Part shown: positions 53,860 through 62,611 of the stretch, one piece after another
How the letters are laid out: each line of letters opens with the position of its first letter
Numbering within the stretch: position 1 is the stretch's first letter
NCBI GenBank assembly: GCA_008501825.1
Contig: QQUA01000002.1
Span: 168,695-232,694, forward strand
Direction: 5' to 3'
Source of the DNA: Planctomycetota bacterium
GTDB taxonomy: Bacteria > Planctomycetota > UBA1135
DNA length: 64,000 nucleotides
The notes under the pieces: generated by a model
The model's input: the letters and a program-made list of their open reading frames with translations, nothing else
The model's database searches: none
Told to the model about the DNA's origin: nothing
Program-made: the position numbers and the translations under genes

Positions 53860-56733
53860 ATGTCCCAAAATCCTTTACGTTCACTTCCATCCGGGGACGC
53901 CGCCTGGAATGAGGCCGGCCCGAGTCTGGCCTCCGAAAAGACGGTTTCCCTCCAACGCTCCCGGCAACCGGCCGGCGCCGAGGAGCGCACGGCGATGGAG
54001 GATTTATTGCACGAGGCCGCCTTGGACGTGGCTTTCGTCCGAGCCAAAGGCTGCGAGCTGGAGCACGTTCACCAAGGCAAAAGACTCCGGGTCCTGGATC
54101 TGGCCGGAGGTTTCGGCGCCGCCTTCTTAGGTCATAACCCTCCCCGGCTGAAGCAAATCCTGCGCCGGAACCTGGATCAGGATCTTCCTTTCGTAGTACA
54201 GGGATCGAAGCAGCCGTGGAGCCAAAAACTTCGAATGGAGCTGGCCAGCCTGGCTTCCGAATCCTTTCCGGGAGAACGCTTTCGCAGCCATCTTTTCTCC
54301 ACCGGCAGCGAGGCGGTCGACGCCGCCCTTCGCAATTGTTTCGAACTCCGCCTGCAGCGATTGCAAAGCTTGGAAAGGCAAGTGGAAATCCGCTTGCAAC
54401 AAATGGAAGACTGGACCGAGAGCCATTTGCAATCCGCGGAAGTCCAGAAGTCCCCGCCTATGTCGGCGGTAAAGCAGGCGGTGCGGGAGCGGTTCCAGCA
54501 ACTGAAAACCGAACCGCCGATCTTGATTGCCTTAAAAGGTGCCTACCACGGATCCACCGCCTTGGCGAAGCAAGTCACGCACGGCGCGGATTATCAATCC
54601 AACAGTCCTGCATTCGGACAAGTTCGCTTTCACTTCGTTCCTTGCGATCAATCGGAACCTTTGGAATCCTTACTTGAAGAAGTGAAGCAAGGTTATTGGT
54701 TGCCGACCTTCGAAACCGATACCTGGGTCCTTCAGGAACGGAATTTCTCCAAAGCCGCCGCCTTTTTGTTTGAACCGATTCAGGGGGAAGGCGGGGTGCA
54801 TCCGATCGCTCCCGAAGTTGCTCAGGCATGGCGAGGTGTTTTAACCAAGCATCAAGTGCCGATGATCGCCGATGAAATCCAAACCGGCTTGGGCCGGATC
54901 GGCGATCTCTTTGCCTGCCTGAAGCTGGAAGTAAAACCGGATCTGCTGCTTCTTTCCAAAACCTTGGGAGGCGGCATGGTGAAGATTTCCGCTTTGATCG
55001 GGCGAAAAGAAGCTTTGGTCGATCAATTCAGTTTGCGCCACCTTTCTACTTTTGGCGGCGACGACGGATCCAGCCGCATCGCTTTAGAAGTCCTGCGCTG
55101 GGTCACGGAAAAGCAAGGTGAACTCATGCGCCGGGCCGAGCGGATGGGGCGAGCCTATTTGGCCCAATTGAAAGATGTGCAAAAGCGTTGGCCCGAGGTA
55201 ATTCGAGAAGTCCGGGGCCAGGGCATGATGTTTGCGTTGGAGTTCCAATCTCAATCCAGGAACTCGAGCATGGTCATTCGGAATCTGTGCGAAGCCGGTC
55301 GCTTGGATGCGGTCGCAGCTTCCTGGCTGTTTTGGCAAGCCGGCATTCGGGTGATTCCCAGCCTGGGGCCGAACAACCAGCTTCGCATGCTGCCGCCGGT
55401 GCACAGCCCCGCCTTCCAGCTGAGGAAAAGCTGCCGGGCACTGGACCGGCTCTGCGCGCTTCTTGCCGCTGGCAACGCCGCGGCTTTGCTCTACAGCCTT
55501 TCCGCTAAGGAGCCTGAGTTTTTGAACTCAGTCACCGAGCTCCGTCTGAAGCAAGCCAGATGGAATTTCATCCACAAGCATCGAAATGGAGCCATGCCGG
55601 TAGGCCCGGCGGCACCGATGGCTTTTGCTGACAACTCGGCGCCGCAGGAAACCGTAGTCGAGTCCACTCCGGCAAAGGTGCTGTTCTTCGGCCACTGGAG
55701 TTCCATTCAAGATTTGAATTTCTACGACCCATCCCTGGCCGGTTTGTCATCGGATCAATTGGAATCTCTTTCGGAACGAAGCTTCGGCCGCTGGCAAAGT
55801 TTTCGAATTCAGGAATTCAAAGTTCGGAGTTCCGCCGGCAAGGAAGTTTGGTGCCGTCTACTTGGTTTCCCGGCGTTTACCGATTCTTTAATTCGGGCCT
55901 GGCGCATGCAACGGATCGAACCCGTTTGGCAGGAAATGCAAGCTGTCATGGCCGAAGCATCGGAACAAGGGTACTCCGTTGCCGGCTTCGGTGCCTCAAC
56001 CTCGATCATCACCCAAAATTGCCGCAAGGCCGTGAATGCAAACCTCGCCGTGACCAGCGGCAATTCCCTGACCGTGGCCACCGCCTTGCAGGCGCTGGAA
56101 AAGAGTTGCCGGCAACAAGGATTGCAATTGGCAAAAGAAAGAGTGGCCATTCTTGGAGCGAACGGCAACATCGGCCGCACCTGCGCCCGCCTTTTGGCTG
56201 ATCGAGCGGATTCTCTTCTGCTGATCGGTCGCTCGGGAACTGTTTCCAAGTTGCAACTTTTAGCGGAAGAAATTCGAAATCGCCCTGAGACTTCGAAAGC
56301 GGAGATTCAGATCAGCACTGATCTTTCCGACCTGGCCTCGGTAAGAGTCATCCTGACGGCAACCAATGCCAGGGAAGCCCTGATCCATCCTCATCACATC
56401 TCCCTCGGCCCGGTGGTCTTGCAAGATCTCGCCGTCCCCGGAGACGCTGCCGAAGGCTTGGAACAAGCTCGCCCCAACTTGCTCAAAATCCGAGGAGGTT
56501 TGCTTCGCTTCCCCAGCCTCAACCAACCTTCCAAGCTGGCTTTGCCGGGTTGGAATCTAAAGGCGGGTGAAACTTACGCCTGCCTTGCCGAAACCCTGGT
56601 GTTGGCTTTGGAAGGAATAAAGCGCAACTTCAGTTGCGGCGAATTAAAGCCAAATGACGTCGATTGGATTTGGCAAGCCGCGAGCCGACACGGTTTCGAA
56701 CTGGCCGGCTGCAAATCCCGAGAAGTGTTTTAA
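53860..56733 (+). CDS. Fusion of class III aminotransferase and acyl-ACP-reductase-like domain
   Basis: A 957-residue two-domain enzyme. Residues about 45-530 are a class III PLP aminotransferase: FSTGSEAVDAALRNCFELRL, LKGAYHGSTALAKQV, EPIQGEGGVHPI, ADEIQTGLGRIGDLF, and Lys367 in LLLSKTLGGGMVKISALIG. Residues about 570-950 resemble cyanobacterial long-chain acyl-ACP reductase: FFGHWSSIQDL, VAGFGASTSIITQNC, SGNSLTVATALQALEKSCRQ and a Rossmann motif VAILGANGNIGRTCARLLAD near residue 763. The second half could make a fatty aldehyde from acyl-ACP and the first half could aminate a lipid precursor. First gene of a four-gene operon; ATG 53860 (MSQNPLRSL) is preferred over the longer open frame. Confidence 0.88.
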   Translation: MSQNPLRSLPSGDAAWNEAGPSLASEKTVSLQRSRQPAGAEERTAMEDLLHEAALDVAFVRAKGCELEHVHQGKRLRVLDLAGGFGAAFLGHNPPRLKQILRRNLDQDLPFVVQGSKQPWSQKLRMELASLASESFPGERFRSHLFSTGSEAVDAALRNCFELRLQRLQSLERQVEIRLQQMEDWTESHLQSAEVQKSPPMSAVKQAVRERFQQLKTEPPILIALKGAYHGSTALAKQVTHGADYQSNSPAFGQVRFHFVPCDQSEPLESLLEEVKQGYWLPTFETDTWVLQERNFSKAAAFLFEPIQGEGGVHPIAPEVAQAWRGVLTKHQVPMIADEIQTGLGRIGDLFACLKLEVKPDLLLLSKTLGGGMVKISALIGRKEALVDQFSLRHLSTFGGDDGSSRIALEVLRWVTEKQGELMRRAERMGRAYLAQLKDVQKRWPEVIREVRGQGMMFALEFQSQSRNSSMVIRNLCEAGRLDAVAASWLFWQAGIRVIPSLGPNNQLRMLPPVHSPAFQLRKSCRALDRLCALLAAGNAAALLYSLSAKEPEFLNSVTELRLKQARWNFIHKHRNGAMPVGPAAPMAFADNSAPQETVVESTPAKVLFFGHWSSIQDLNFYDPSLAGLSSDQLESLSERSFGRWQSFRIQEFKVRSSAGKEVWCRLLGFPAFTDSLIRAWRMQRIEPVWQEMQAVMAEASEQGYSVAGFGASTSIITQNCRKAVNANLAVTSGNSLTVATALQALEKSCRQQGLQLAKERVAILGANGNIGRTCARLLADRADSLLLIGRSGTVSKLQLLAEEIRNRPETSKAEIQISTDLSDLASVRVILTATNAREALIHPHHISLGPVVLQDLAVPGDAAEGLEQARPNLLKIRGGLLRFPSLNQPSKLALPGWNLKAGETYACLAETLVLALEGIKRNFSCGELKPNDVDWIWQAASRHGFELAGCKSREVF

Positions 56734-56747
56734 AGCAGGACATCACC

Positions 56748-57566
56748 ATGAGCACGCCGAATCACTCCCTGCTCTCTCGTTCTTCCTCGAGGGCTTCCCA
56801 GGAAACCATCTTTCCGAAAGGAAAGAAAGATCAGCAAGGCGATCAATGGATGAACCGATTGCTGCGCCCGCTCCTGGGTCCCATCATTCCCAAAATGGCC
56901 GCCATAGGAATCAAGGCCGATGGTCTCACCGCCTTCGGCATCCTGGCCTACCTGGGTGGCGCCGGTCTTTTGATTTGGGGCACTCCGCAAACTCGGCTAT
57001 GGGGCTTGATCTTGTTCTTGATCGGCTTGTTCGCCGAGCTCGCCGACGGCAGTTTGGCGCGATGGCATGGACCCTCCCCTTTGGGATATTTCCTCTCCCA
57101 ATTACAGGAAGAGCTCTACTGCATGCTGTTGCTTCCCAGTCTGGCCATCGGACTTTTCCTGGAACGGGCCGATTCATTTGGACAAGCTCTTTTGATTTTG
57201 GGTGTGTTCGGTGGGTTCGCCGAAGTCTGGGTACGGGGAACGATTGCCAAAATTACTCTGGCTCATTCGGCGGAATCGTTGATCCAACAAGCGGATGCCA
57301 CGGATAACACGATGAAGCTTTTCTTTTTGGCTCAACTTCTGCCGGATCATCCCAAATTTAATCGCAAGCAAAGGGCGGCCCGGATTTTGCGGGAGAACCT
57401 GTTCTACTCCACGGGGATTCAGCCCATATTGCTCTGCCTTTGCGTCCTTGGCGGTTGGAGTTCCGTCTTTGTCCTGTTCTATGGAGTGCTGCATCTCCTG
57501 GCCTTTATGGCCGTCATCGCCGCGAAAACCTTGCTGATGTTGCGAGGAGGAGGAAGAATCCTGTGA
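56748..57566 (+). CDS. CDP-alcohol phosphatidyltransferase family protein with altered motif
   Basis: A 272-residue membrane enzyme family that swaps CMP for an alcohol to build phospholipids. Several membrane helices are visible (LTAFGILAYLGGAGLLIWG, LWGLILFLIGLF, FGQALLILGVFGGF, QPILLCLCVLGGW). The signature region reads ELADGSLAR, then G-Y-F-L-S-Q-L-Q-E: compared with the D-x2-D-G-x2-A-R-x8-G-x3-D-x3-D rule, the first Asp is Glu and the last two are Ser and Glu, with one residue fewer before the Gly. Activity may therefore differ from the family norm. ATG 56748 has AGGA seven bases upstream. Its stop overlaps the next gene's GTG start. Confidence 0.82.
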   Translation: MSTPNHSLLSRSSSRASQETIFPKGKKDQQGDQWMNRLLRPLLGPIIPKMAAIGIKADGLTAFGILAYLGGAGLLIWGTPQTRLWGLILFLIGLFAELADGSLARWHGPSPLGYFLSQLQEELYCMLLLPSLAIGLFLERADSFGQALLILGVFGGFAEVWVRGTIAKITLAHSAESLIQQADATDNTMKLFFLAQLLPDHPKFNRKQRAARILRENLFYSTGIQPILLCLCVLGGWSSVFVLFYGVLHLLAFMAVIAAKTLLMLRGGGRIL

Positions 57567-60283
57567 GAACCGCCATCCAATCCGTTTCTGAACAACAGCG
57601 CGCTCCGCTTTGCCTGTCTTGGGCCGAAGTAAAGGGCAAGAACCAAGCCTCCGCTCACCGAATCGGAGGCAAAGCAGGATCCCTGCTCTGGCTGGTTCAT
57701 CACGGTTTTCCGGTGCCGGAATGGAGCGCCCTTACGGGAGCGTTTTGGCAACGGTTCCTCGAACAAAGCGGCTTGAAAGCCGATGCAGAAGGTTTGCTCC
57801 AAGGCTTGCCCGACTCAAGTGCGGGTCGAGGAGAAATGGATGCCGACCAGCTCCGGAAATTGGAACGTTTCCGCCGGCGTATTCAACGTCAAGCATGGTC
57901 GCCGGCTTTGTTGGCCGAATTTCACCAAGTGGTTCAACCGCTTTTGAAAAACGGTCCCATTGCAGTTCGCTCTTCAGGCGCCCTGGAAGACATGGACCAG
58001 GCCTCCTTCGCCGGGCAATACGAAACCATCCTCAATGTCGAATCCTTCGGTGAGGCGGTTCGAGCCGTGGCCCGTTGCTGGGCTTCCGCCTTTCAACCCG
58101 GGGTTTTGACTTACGCCAGGGACAAGGGGCTTCCGCTGGCGAAAATGGAAATGGCGGTACTCCTGCAGCGCATGGTTCAGGCCAAAAGTGCCGGTGTCCT
58201 GTTCAGCGTTAATCCAATGAGCGGACGAGATGATGAAGTTCTCATCGAAGCCTGCCGCGGGTTGGGCGATTCCCTGGTAACCGGAACGGTCGATCCGTCC
58301 AGATATCTCTATCACTGGCGTGGAGATAACCAAACCGGCAAAGTGCAGAGCTTGGAAAATGGCAGCTCTGAAAACCCGATTCTCAGCGGCCAGCAAGTCA
58401 AGACCCTAGCCCAAATCGCAGTCAGCATTCAAGCTCAACGGGGACGCCCGGTAGACGTCGAGTGGGCTTGGGATCACAACGGCCTGTGGATCTTGCAAAG
58501 TCGTCCGATCACTCGAATTCATTTCGGCGGCATTGAAGGTGAATGGACCACCGCCGACCTAAAGGACGGCGGAGTCAGCTCCGGCGCCTGCACTCCACTC
58601 ATGGCTTCTCTATATCAAGAAGTTTTTAATGACAGCCTGCCCGCTTATTTGGACGGCGTGGGCCTGACGGCTCCGAAAAAGGAAGAACAACCGTGGATGC
58701 GAGTTTTTGCCGGACGGCCCTACTGGAACGTCGGCTACACCAAGCAACGCTTACAGCGCCTGCCGGGATTTCACGAAAGGCGCTTCGATCAAGACCTCGG
58801 CATCGCCATTCCTTACTCAGGAGAAGGCCGCTGCACTCCGACTACGCCGTTCAATCTGGCTCGCGGCTTGATGGTTCTGGCCCGGATGAAGAAATCATTC
58901 CGAAAGCGCTTAGCCAAGAATCCGGCCATGGCTCCCGGTTTCAATCGCCAGATTCAGCACTTCGAACGCCTGGCCTTGCCCTATTTGCCGGACCGGGATC
59001 TGGCTGCCGAAACTCTGTCGATTCTGCAGCGCCTTCACCCTCGAATTGAAAAGGAATACTTTTACACCATCTATGACAATTCGAACGCTCAGACTCTGTT
59101 CCAGGAAAAATTGAACCAACTCTATCGAAAGGGAGGCGACGAGTCGGCACCCAAACAAGAAACCTTGGAGCTGTTAGGCGGTTTGGAAAACCTCAGCCAC
59201 CTCCGACCGCTCCACGAGGAAATCTCCCTGGCTCGCAATTTGAAACGCAATGCCGCGGTCATGAGCTGGTGGCGCCGCAATGACGACGAGGCCTTGTATC
59301 GGCAATGGCAAAATGGCGAATGGTTTCCGGGGCGAGCCCGTTTGGAGGACTACCTGCAGGCCTATCGCCACCTAGCGGCTCACACCCTGGAGCTTCAATG
59401 TCCCAGGTGGGAAGAGGATCCCCGCCCGGTATTCGCTTCCCTGCGCCGCCGCCTTTTCAACAGCGTTCCGGAAGATCCGGCAAACTCGGAAAACCGGCGC
59501 CAATTTTTGCAGAAACGAGCTTTTCACTTCCGCCAGGCTCATTGCAACAAGAGAATCGCAGCCTTGCCGCCGGTACTTCGAAACTACTGGCGACGCTCCT
59601 TCCGGAAATCTTTGGAAACCACCCGGGACTTGCTTTGGTGGCGGGAAGAAATGCGCTCGCTTTCCACTCGGGTGTACTACCAGATAAGGCGTTTCTGTTT
59701 GGAATTCGGCCGGCGTCAAGTTCAAAATGGAATCCTGAATCGGGCAGAGGACGTGTTTTTCCTGAACCGAGCTTCCTTGTGCCAGTGGCTACGAAGTGGA
59801 AAGACTCCTTACTCCTTGGATCGCAAACTGCAACTGAATCAACTCTACTACCGAGGATTCCAAGAATTTGCCTACCCAGACGAAATCGGAAAGCGATTTG
59901 ATCCTTCCACGACCGGTCAGGATCAAATTCAAATGCCGGATTCATCCGCAGCCACCATGGAAGGGATCGCCGGATCTCCCGGGCAATGCGAAGGGACGGC
60001 TCGGGTCATTTCTTCCCTGGAGCAAGCGAGTAGGATTCAAAACGGCGACATCTTGGTGACTCGATTCACCGACCCGGGGTGGACCACCTACTTCTCCCAC
60101 CTCGCCGGAGTAATCACCGAAACCGGTGGAGTCTTGAGTCACGCAGCGGTGATTGCCCGGGAATGCGGCTTTCCCGCCGTATTAGCCCTGAAAGACGCCA
60201 CCCACCGAATTCCCGACGGCGCCCGCATTCAATTGGACGGCGGCTCGGGAACGGTTCGAGTGCTGGAAGAACAAGCAGCCTAG
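57563..60283 (+). CDS. PEP-synthase-like / rifampicin-phosphotransferase-like enzyme
   Basis: A 906-residue ATP-dependent dikinase. The N-terminal PPDK-type ATP-binding domain shows IGGKAGSLLWLVHHGFPVPE, GPIAVRSSGALEDMDQASFA, GVLFSVNPMSGRDDEVLIEA, and VDVEWAWDHNGLWILQSRPI. A large middle region follows (EGEWTTADLKDGGVSSGACT). The C-terminal phosphohistidine domain carries His860 in TGGVLSHAAVIARECGFPAV. There is no PEP-binding TIM barrel, so it is not a PEP synthase; the layout is that of rifampicin phosphotransferase, where the middle domain binds the acceptor. From the operon the acceptor may be a lipid precursor. The GTG start overlaps the previous stop by four bases (GTGA). Confidence 0.85.
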   Translation: MRTAIQSVSEQQRAPLCLSWAEVKGKNQASAHRIGGKAGSLLWLVHHGFPVPEWSALTGAFWQRFLEQSGLKADAEGLLQGLPDSSAGRGEMDADQLRKLERFRRRIQRQAWSPALLAEFHQVVQPLLKNGPIAVRSSGALEDMDQASFAGQYETILNVESFGEAVRAVARCWASAFQPGVLTYARDKGLPLAKMEMAVLLQRMVQAKSAGVLFSVNPMSGRDDEVLIEACRGLGDSLVTGTVDPSRYLYHWRGDNQTGKVQSLENGSSENPILSGQQVKTLAQIAVSIQAQRGRPVDVEWAWDHNGLWILQSRPITRIHFGGIEGEWTTADLKDGGVSSGACTPLMASLYQEVFNDSLPAYLDGVGLTAPKKEEQPWMRVFAGRPYWNVGYTKQRLQRLPGFHERRFDQDLGIAIPYSGEGRCTPTTPFNLARGLMVLARMKKSFRKRLAKNPAMAPGFNRQIQHFERLALPYLPDRDLAAETLSILQRLHPRIEKEYFYTIYDNSNAQTLFQEKLNQLYRKGGDESAPKQETLELLGGLENLSHLRPLHEEISLARNLKRNAAVMSWWRRNDDEALYRQWQNGEWFPGRARLEDYLQAYRHLAAHTLELQCPRWEEDPRPVFASLRRRLFNSVPEDPANSENRRQFLQKRAFHFRQAHCNKRIAALPPVLRNYWRRSFRKSLETTRDLLWWREEMRSLSTRVYYQIRRFCLEFGRRQVQNGILNRAEDVFFLNRASLCQWLRSGKTPYSLDRKLQLNQLYYRGFQEFAYPDEIGKRFDPSTTGQDQIQMPDSSAATMEGIAGSPGQCEGTARVISSLEQASRIQNGDILVTRFTDPGWTTYFSHLAGVITETGGVLSHAAVIARECGFPAVLALKDATHRIPDGARIQLDGGSGTVRVLEEQAA

Positions 60284-60300
60284 AGACCTGGAATTCAACC

Positions 60301-60870
60301 ATGATTTGGCCCTTGCTCTACACCCTCACTCCAGTCATGTTGGGAGGCATCCTGCACATGGCGGTGGTGCAGTTTCGCTGCTTGCAAACTTTGGCTCGCC
60401 CTCTAGACGGCGGTCGACTTTGGCGGGGCAAACCGATCTTTGGAGCCCACAAAACCTGGCGGGGATTGCTGGTCATCTATGCCGCCACGACGGCGGCGGT
60501 GATGGTCCAAGCCGGCTTGGAAGGATGGTTTCCGTCCCTGGCCGACTGGAATCTGGTGGACTACCGGCAACACTCGCCTTGGCAAGTCGGCCTCATTTGG
60601 GCTTCGGGATACGCCTTGGCGGAGCTTCCGAACAGCTTCCTGAAACGGCGGCTGCAGATCGCACCTGGACAGAATCCATCTGGACCGACGCGAACCGCGT
60701 TCCTTGTTTTGGATCAAGCAGATTCCGCTTTCGGTTGCGGCCTCGTGGCGGTTTGCTTTTTGGATTGGACTTGGCCCCAGGCCATTTCCCTCATTCTGCT
60801 GGGAACCGCCCTGCACCTGCTCTTGAACTTTTCCTTACATCAAATCGGCCTTCGAACCCGCCCGGTCTAA
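60301..60870 (+). CDS. CDP-archaeol synthase (CarS)-like integral membrane protein
   Basis: A 189-residue protein with four to five membrane helices. CarS-type signatures are present: [19 protein letters not shown], then [18 protein letters not shown] and [15 protein letters not shown]. In archaea CarS transfers CMP from CTP to unsaturated archaetidic acid to give CDP-archaeol; bacterial homologues are rarely studied. It closes the four-gene operon, 17 bases after the dikinase, and supplies the CDP-activated lipid that the CDP-alcohol phosphatidyltransferase upstream would need. ATG 60301 chosen since the earlier open frame overlaps the dikinase gene. Its stop overlaps the convergent sigma-factor gene. 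Confidence 0.85.
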   Translation: MIWPLLYTLTPVMLGGILHMAVVQFRCLQTLARPLDGGRLWRGKPIFGAHKTWRGLLVIYAATTAAVMVQAGLEGWFPSLADWNLVDYRQHSPWQVGLIWASGYALAELPNSFLKRRLQIAPGQNPSGPTRTAFLVLDQADSAFGCGLVAVCFLDWTWPQAISLILLGTALHLLLNFSLHQIGLRTRPV

Positions 60871-62120
60871 ACCAGCACTTCTTGCAATCGGCGGCGTAAG
60901 AAGTTTTGTTCGGCGCCATTTTGGCAATGGTGCAAAGCGGTTCGGTAATCCTCAGCCGCCTCTCGCCGGCGTCCAAGTCGGCGCAAGAAATCAGCTCGCG
61001 TGGAATAGAAATAACAATACTTCTGCATTTGCGGATGATCCTCCACCTGGGAAAGGTGCTGGAGGCCCTGTTCCCAACCATGGACCATCGCCACCGCCAC
61101 GGCGTGATTCAAGGCCACCACCGGGTTAGGATCCAAGCCGACCAGCAGGCGATATAAGGCTTCGATTTGCGGCCAATCGGTATCGGAGGAAGAAGGTGCC
61201 TCCGCGTGCAACGCCGCGATGGCGGCTTGGATTTGATAAGGCCCCAGCCGCTTCTGCCTTAGGGCCCTTTCCACCAAGCCGATTCCCTGGCGAATTTCCT
61301 CTGCGTCCCAAAGGCTCCGATCTTGGTCCTGCAACAAAACCAAGTCGCCTTTGTGGTTTTTGCGGGCGGCTCGGCGGGCGTGCTGCAGGAGCATCAAGGC
61401 CTGCAAACCCAAAGCTTCCGGCTCATCAGGCATGAGCCGGCACAAGAGGGAACCCAAGCGAATCGCCTCGCGGCAGAGTTCGTTGCGGGTCAGTTCCGGA
61501 TGATAACTGGCGGCATATCCCTCGTTGAACACCAAATAAATGACCGCCAGCACCGAGGCCAATCGCTCGGGCAGATCCGAATCGACCGGAACTTTAAAGG
61601 GAATGCCGGCTTCCCTGATCTTCCGCTTGGCCCGAACCAAACGCTGCGCCAGGGTATTTTCCGCTACCAAAAAAGCCCGAGCAATCTGAGGAGTATCCAA
61701 ACCGCAAAGGGAACGAAGGGTCAATGCCACCCGGGCTTCGAAAGACAATGCCGGATGGCAACAGGTGAATAGCAATCGCAGGCGATCGTCTTCCAGAGAA
61801 CTATCCAGCAAGTCCAAATCCAAACCGCCTTGGTCTCGAAGGCGTTTGTGCCGGGCTTCCACTTGCGGCTGCTTCCGAATCCGCATCTGCTCATGCCTCC
61901 AGCGGTCGGTGGCTTTGCGCCGGGCGACCGACACCAGCCAAGCGGCGGGATTTTGCGGCAAGCCGTGTTCTTGCCAATGTTGCCACGCTTGCACATAGGC
62001 CTCCTGCAGAGCTTCCTCGGCTCGGTCGAAGTCACCGAGATGGCGAATCAGAGAAGCCAAGCAGCGGCCGTGCTCCTGTCGAAACACGGCCTCGCATTGG
62101 CGGCGGTCGACGCCAACCAT
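60867..62120 (-). CDS. ECF sigma factor, ECF42/DUF6596-type
   Basis: A 417-residue sigma factor with the usual ECF core in the first 180 residues ([55 protein letters not shown], region 4 [20 protein letters not shown]). A long C-terminal extension follows ([39 protein letters not shown]), which is TPR-like and typical of ECF42. These factors are not controlled by an anti-sigma but are thought to depend on the extension and the DGPF partner. The partner gene lies six bases upstream on the same strand. Its stop overlaps that of the CarS-like gene. Confidence 0.93.
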   Translation of the reverse strand: MVGVDRRQCEAVFRQEHGRCLASLIRHLGDFDRAEEALQEAYVQAWQHWQEHGLPQNPAAWLVSVARRKATDRWRHEQMRIRKQPQVEARHKRLRDQGGLDLDLLDSSLEDDRLRLLFTCCHPALSFEARVALTLRSLCGLDTPQIARAFLVAENTLAQRLVRAKRKIREAGIPFKVPVDSDLPERLASVLAVIYLVFNEGYAASYHPELTRNELCREAIRLGSLLCRLMPDEPEALGLQALMLLQHARRAARKNHKGDLVLLQDQDRSLWDAEEIRQGIGLVERALRQKRLGPYQIQAAIAALHAEAPSSSDTDWPQIEALYRLLVGLDPNPVVALNHAVAVAMVHGWEQGLQHLSQVEDHPQMQKYCYFYSTRADFLRRLGRRREAAEDYRTALHHCQNGAEQNFLRRRLQEVLV

Positions 62121-62126
62121 GCCCGC

Positions 62127-62516
62127 TTATTCGGCTTCGGAACCGGCTTCCATCGCCTGCATTTCTTCTTCCATTTCCCAGATCGGGCGGACCTCGATGC
62201 TGCCGTATTTGGCACTGGGAATTTTCGCCGCCCAGGCTAAAGCGGCATCCAAATCGGCGGCTTCAATCAGGTAGTAACCGCCTAGTTGTTCCTTGGTTTC
62301 GGCGAAAGGACCGTCGCTGGTCAGGCGCTTGCCTTCCCGGACACGGACCGCGGTGGCGTTCGGAGTCGGCTGCAGGCGGGCGGAATCCAGGTAAGCCCCG
62401 GAAGCTTCCAACTCGGCGTGGAAGGCCCCGTAAGCCTGCATCAATTCCATGTTCTCCTGGTCGGAGAGGCCGCCGTAGTAGCTTTCGTCGCTGTAGATGA
62501 GGAGTAAGTAACGCAT
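62127..62516 (-). CDS. YCII/DGPF-domain protein
   Basis: A 129-residue protein with a ferredoxin-like fold. The segment LTSDGPFAETKEQLGGYYLI contains the DGPF signature, and the ends are YLLLIYSDESYYGGLSDQEN and KYGSIEVRPIWEMEEEM. DGPF proteins accompany ECF42-type sigma factors in many genomes and their role is unknown. Six bases precede the sigma-factor start, so they form one transcription unit. Confidence 0.93.
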   Translation of the reverse strand: MRYLLLIYSDESYYGGLSDQENMELMQAYGAFHAELEASGAYLDSARLQPTPNATAVRVREGKRLTSDGPFAETKEQLGGYYLIEAADLDAALAWAAKIPSAKYGSIEVRPIWEMEEEMQAMEAGSEAE

Positions 62517-62611
62517 GGTTTCTTCCGTCTATGGCTTCGAAGCCTGCGGTTGCAGGCTCCGAAAGACAACGAACGAGTTTGCCGCCAAATGACAGTCTTG
62601 TCCGAATTTTT

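Noticed and set aside
57563..60283. Phosphoenolpyruvate synthase (gluconeogenesis)
   Set aside because: The PEP-binding TIM-barrel domain is missing and the middle region is of the rifampicin-phosphotransferase kind.
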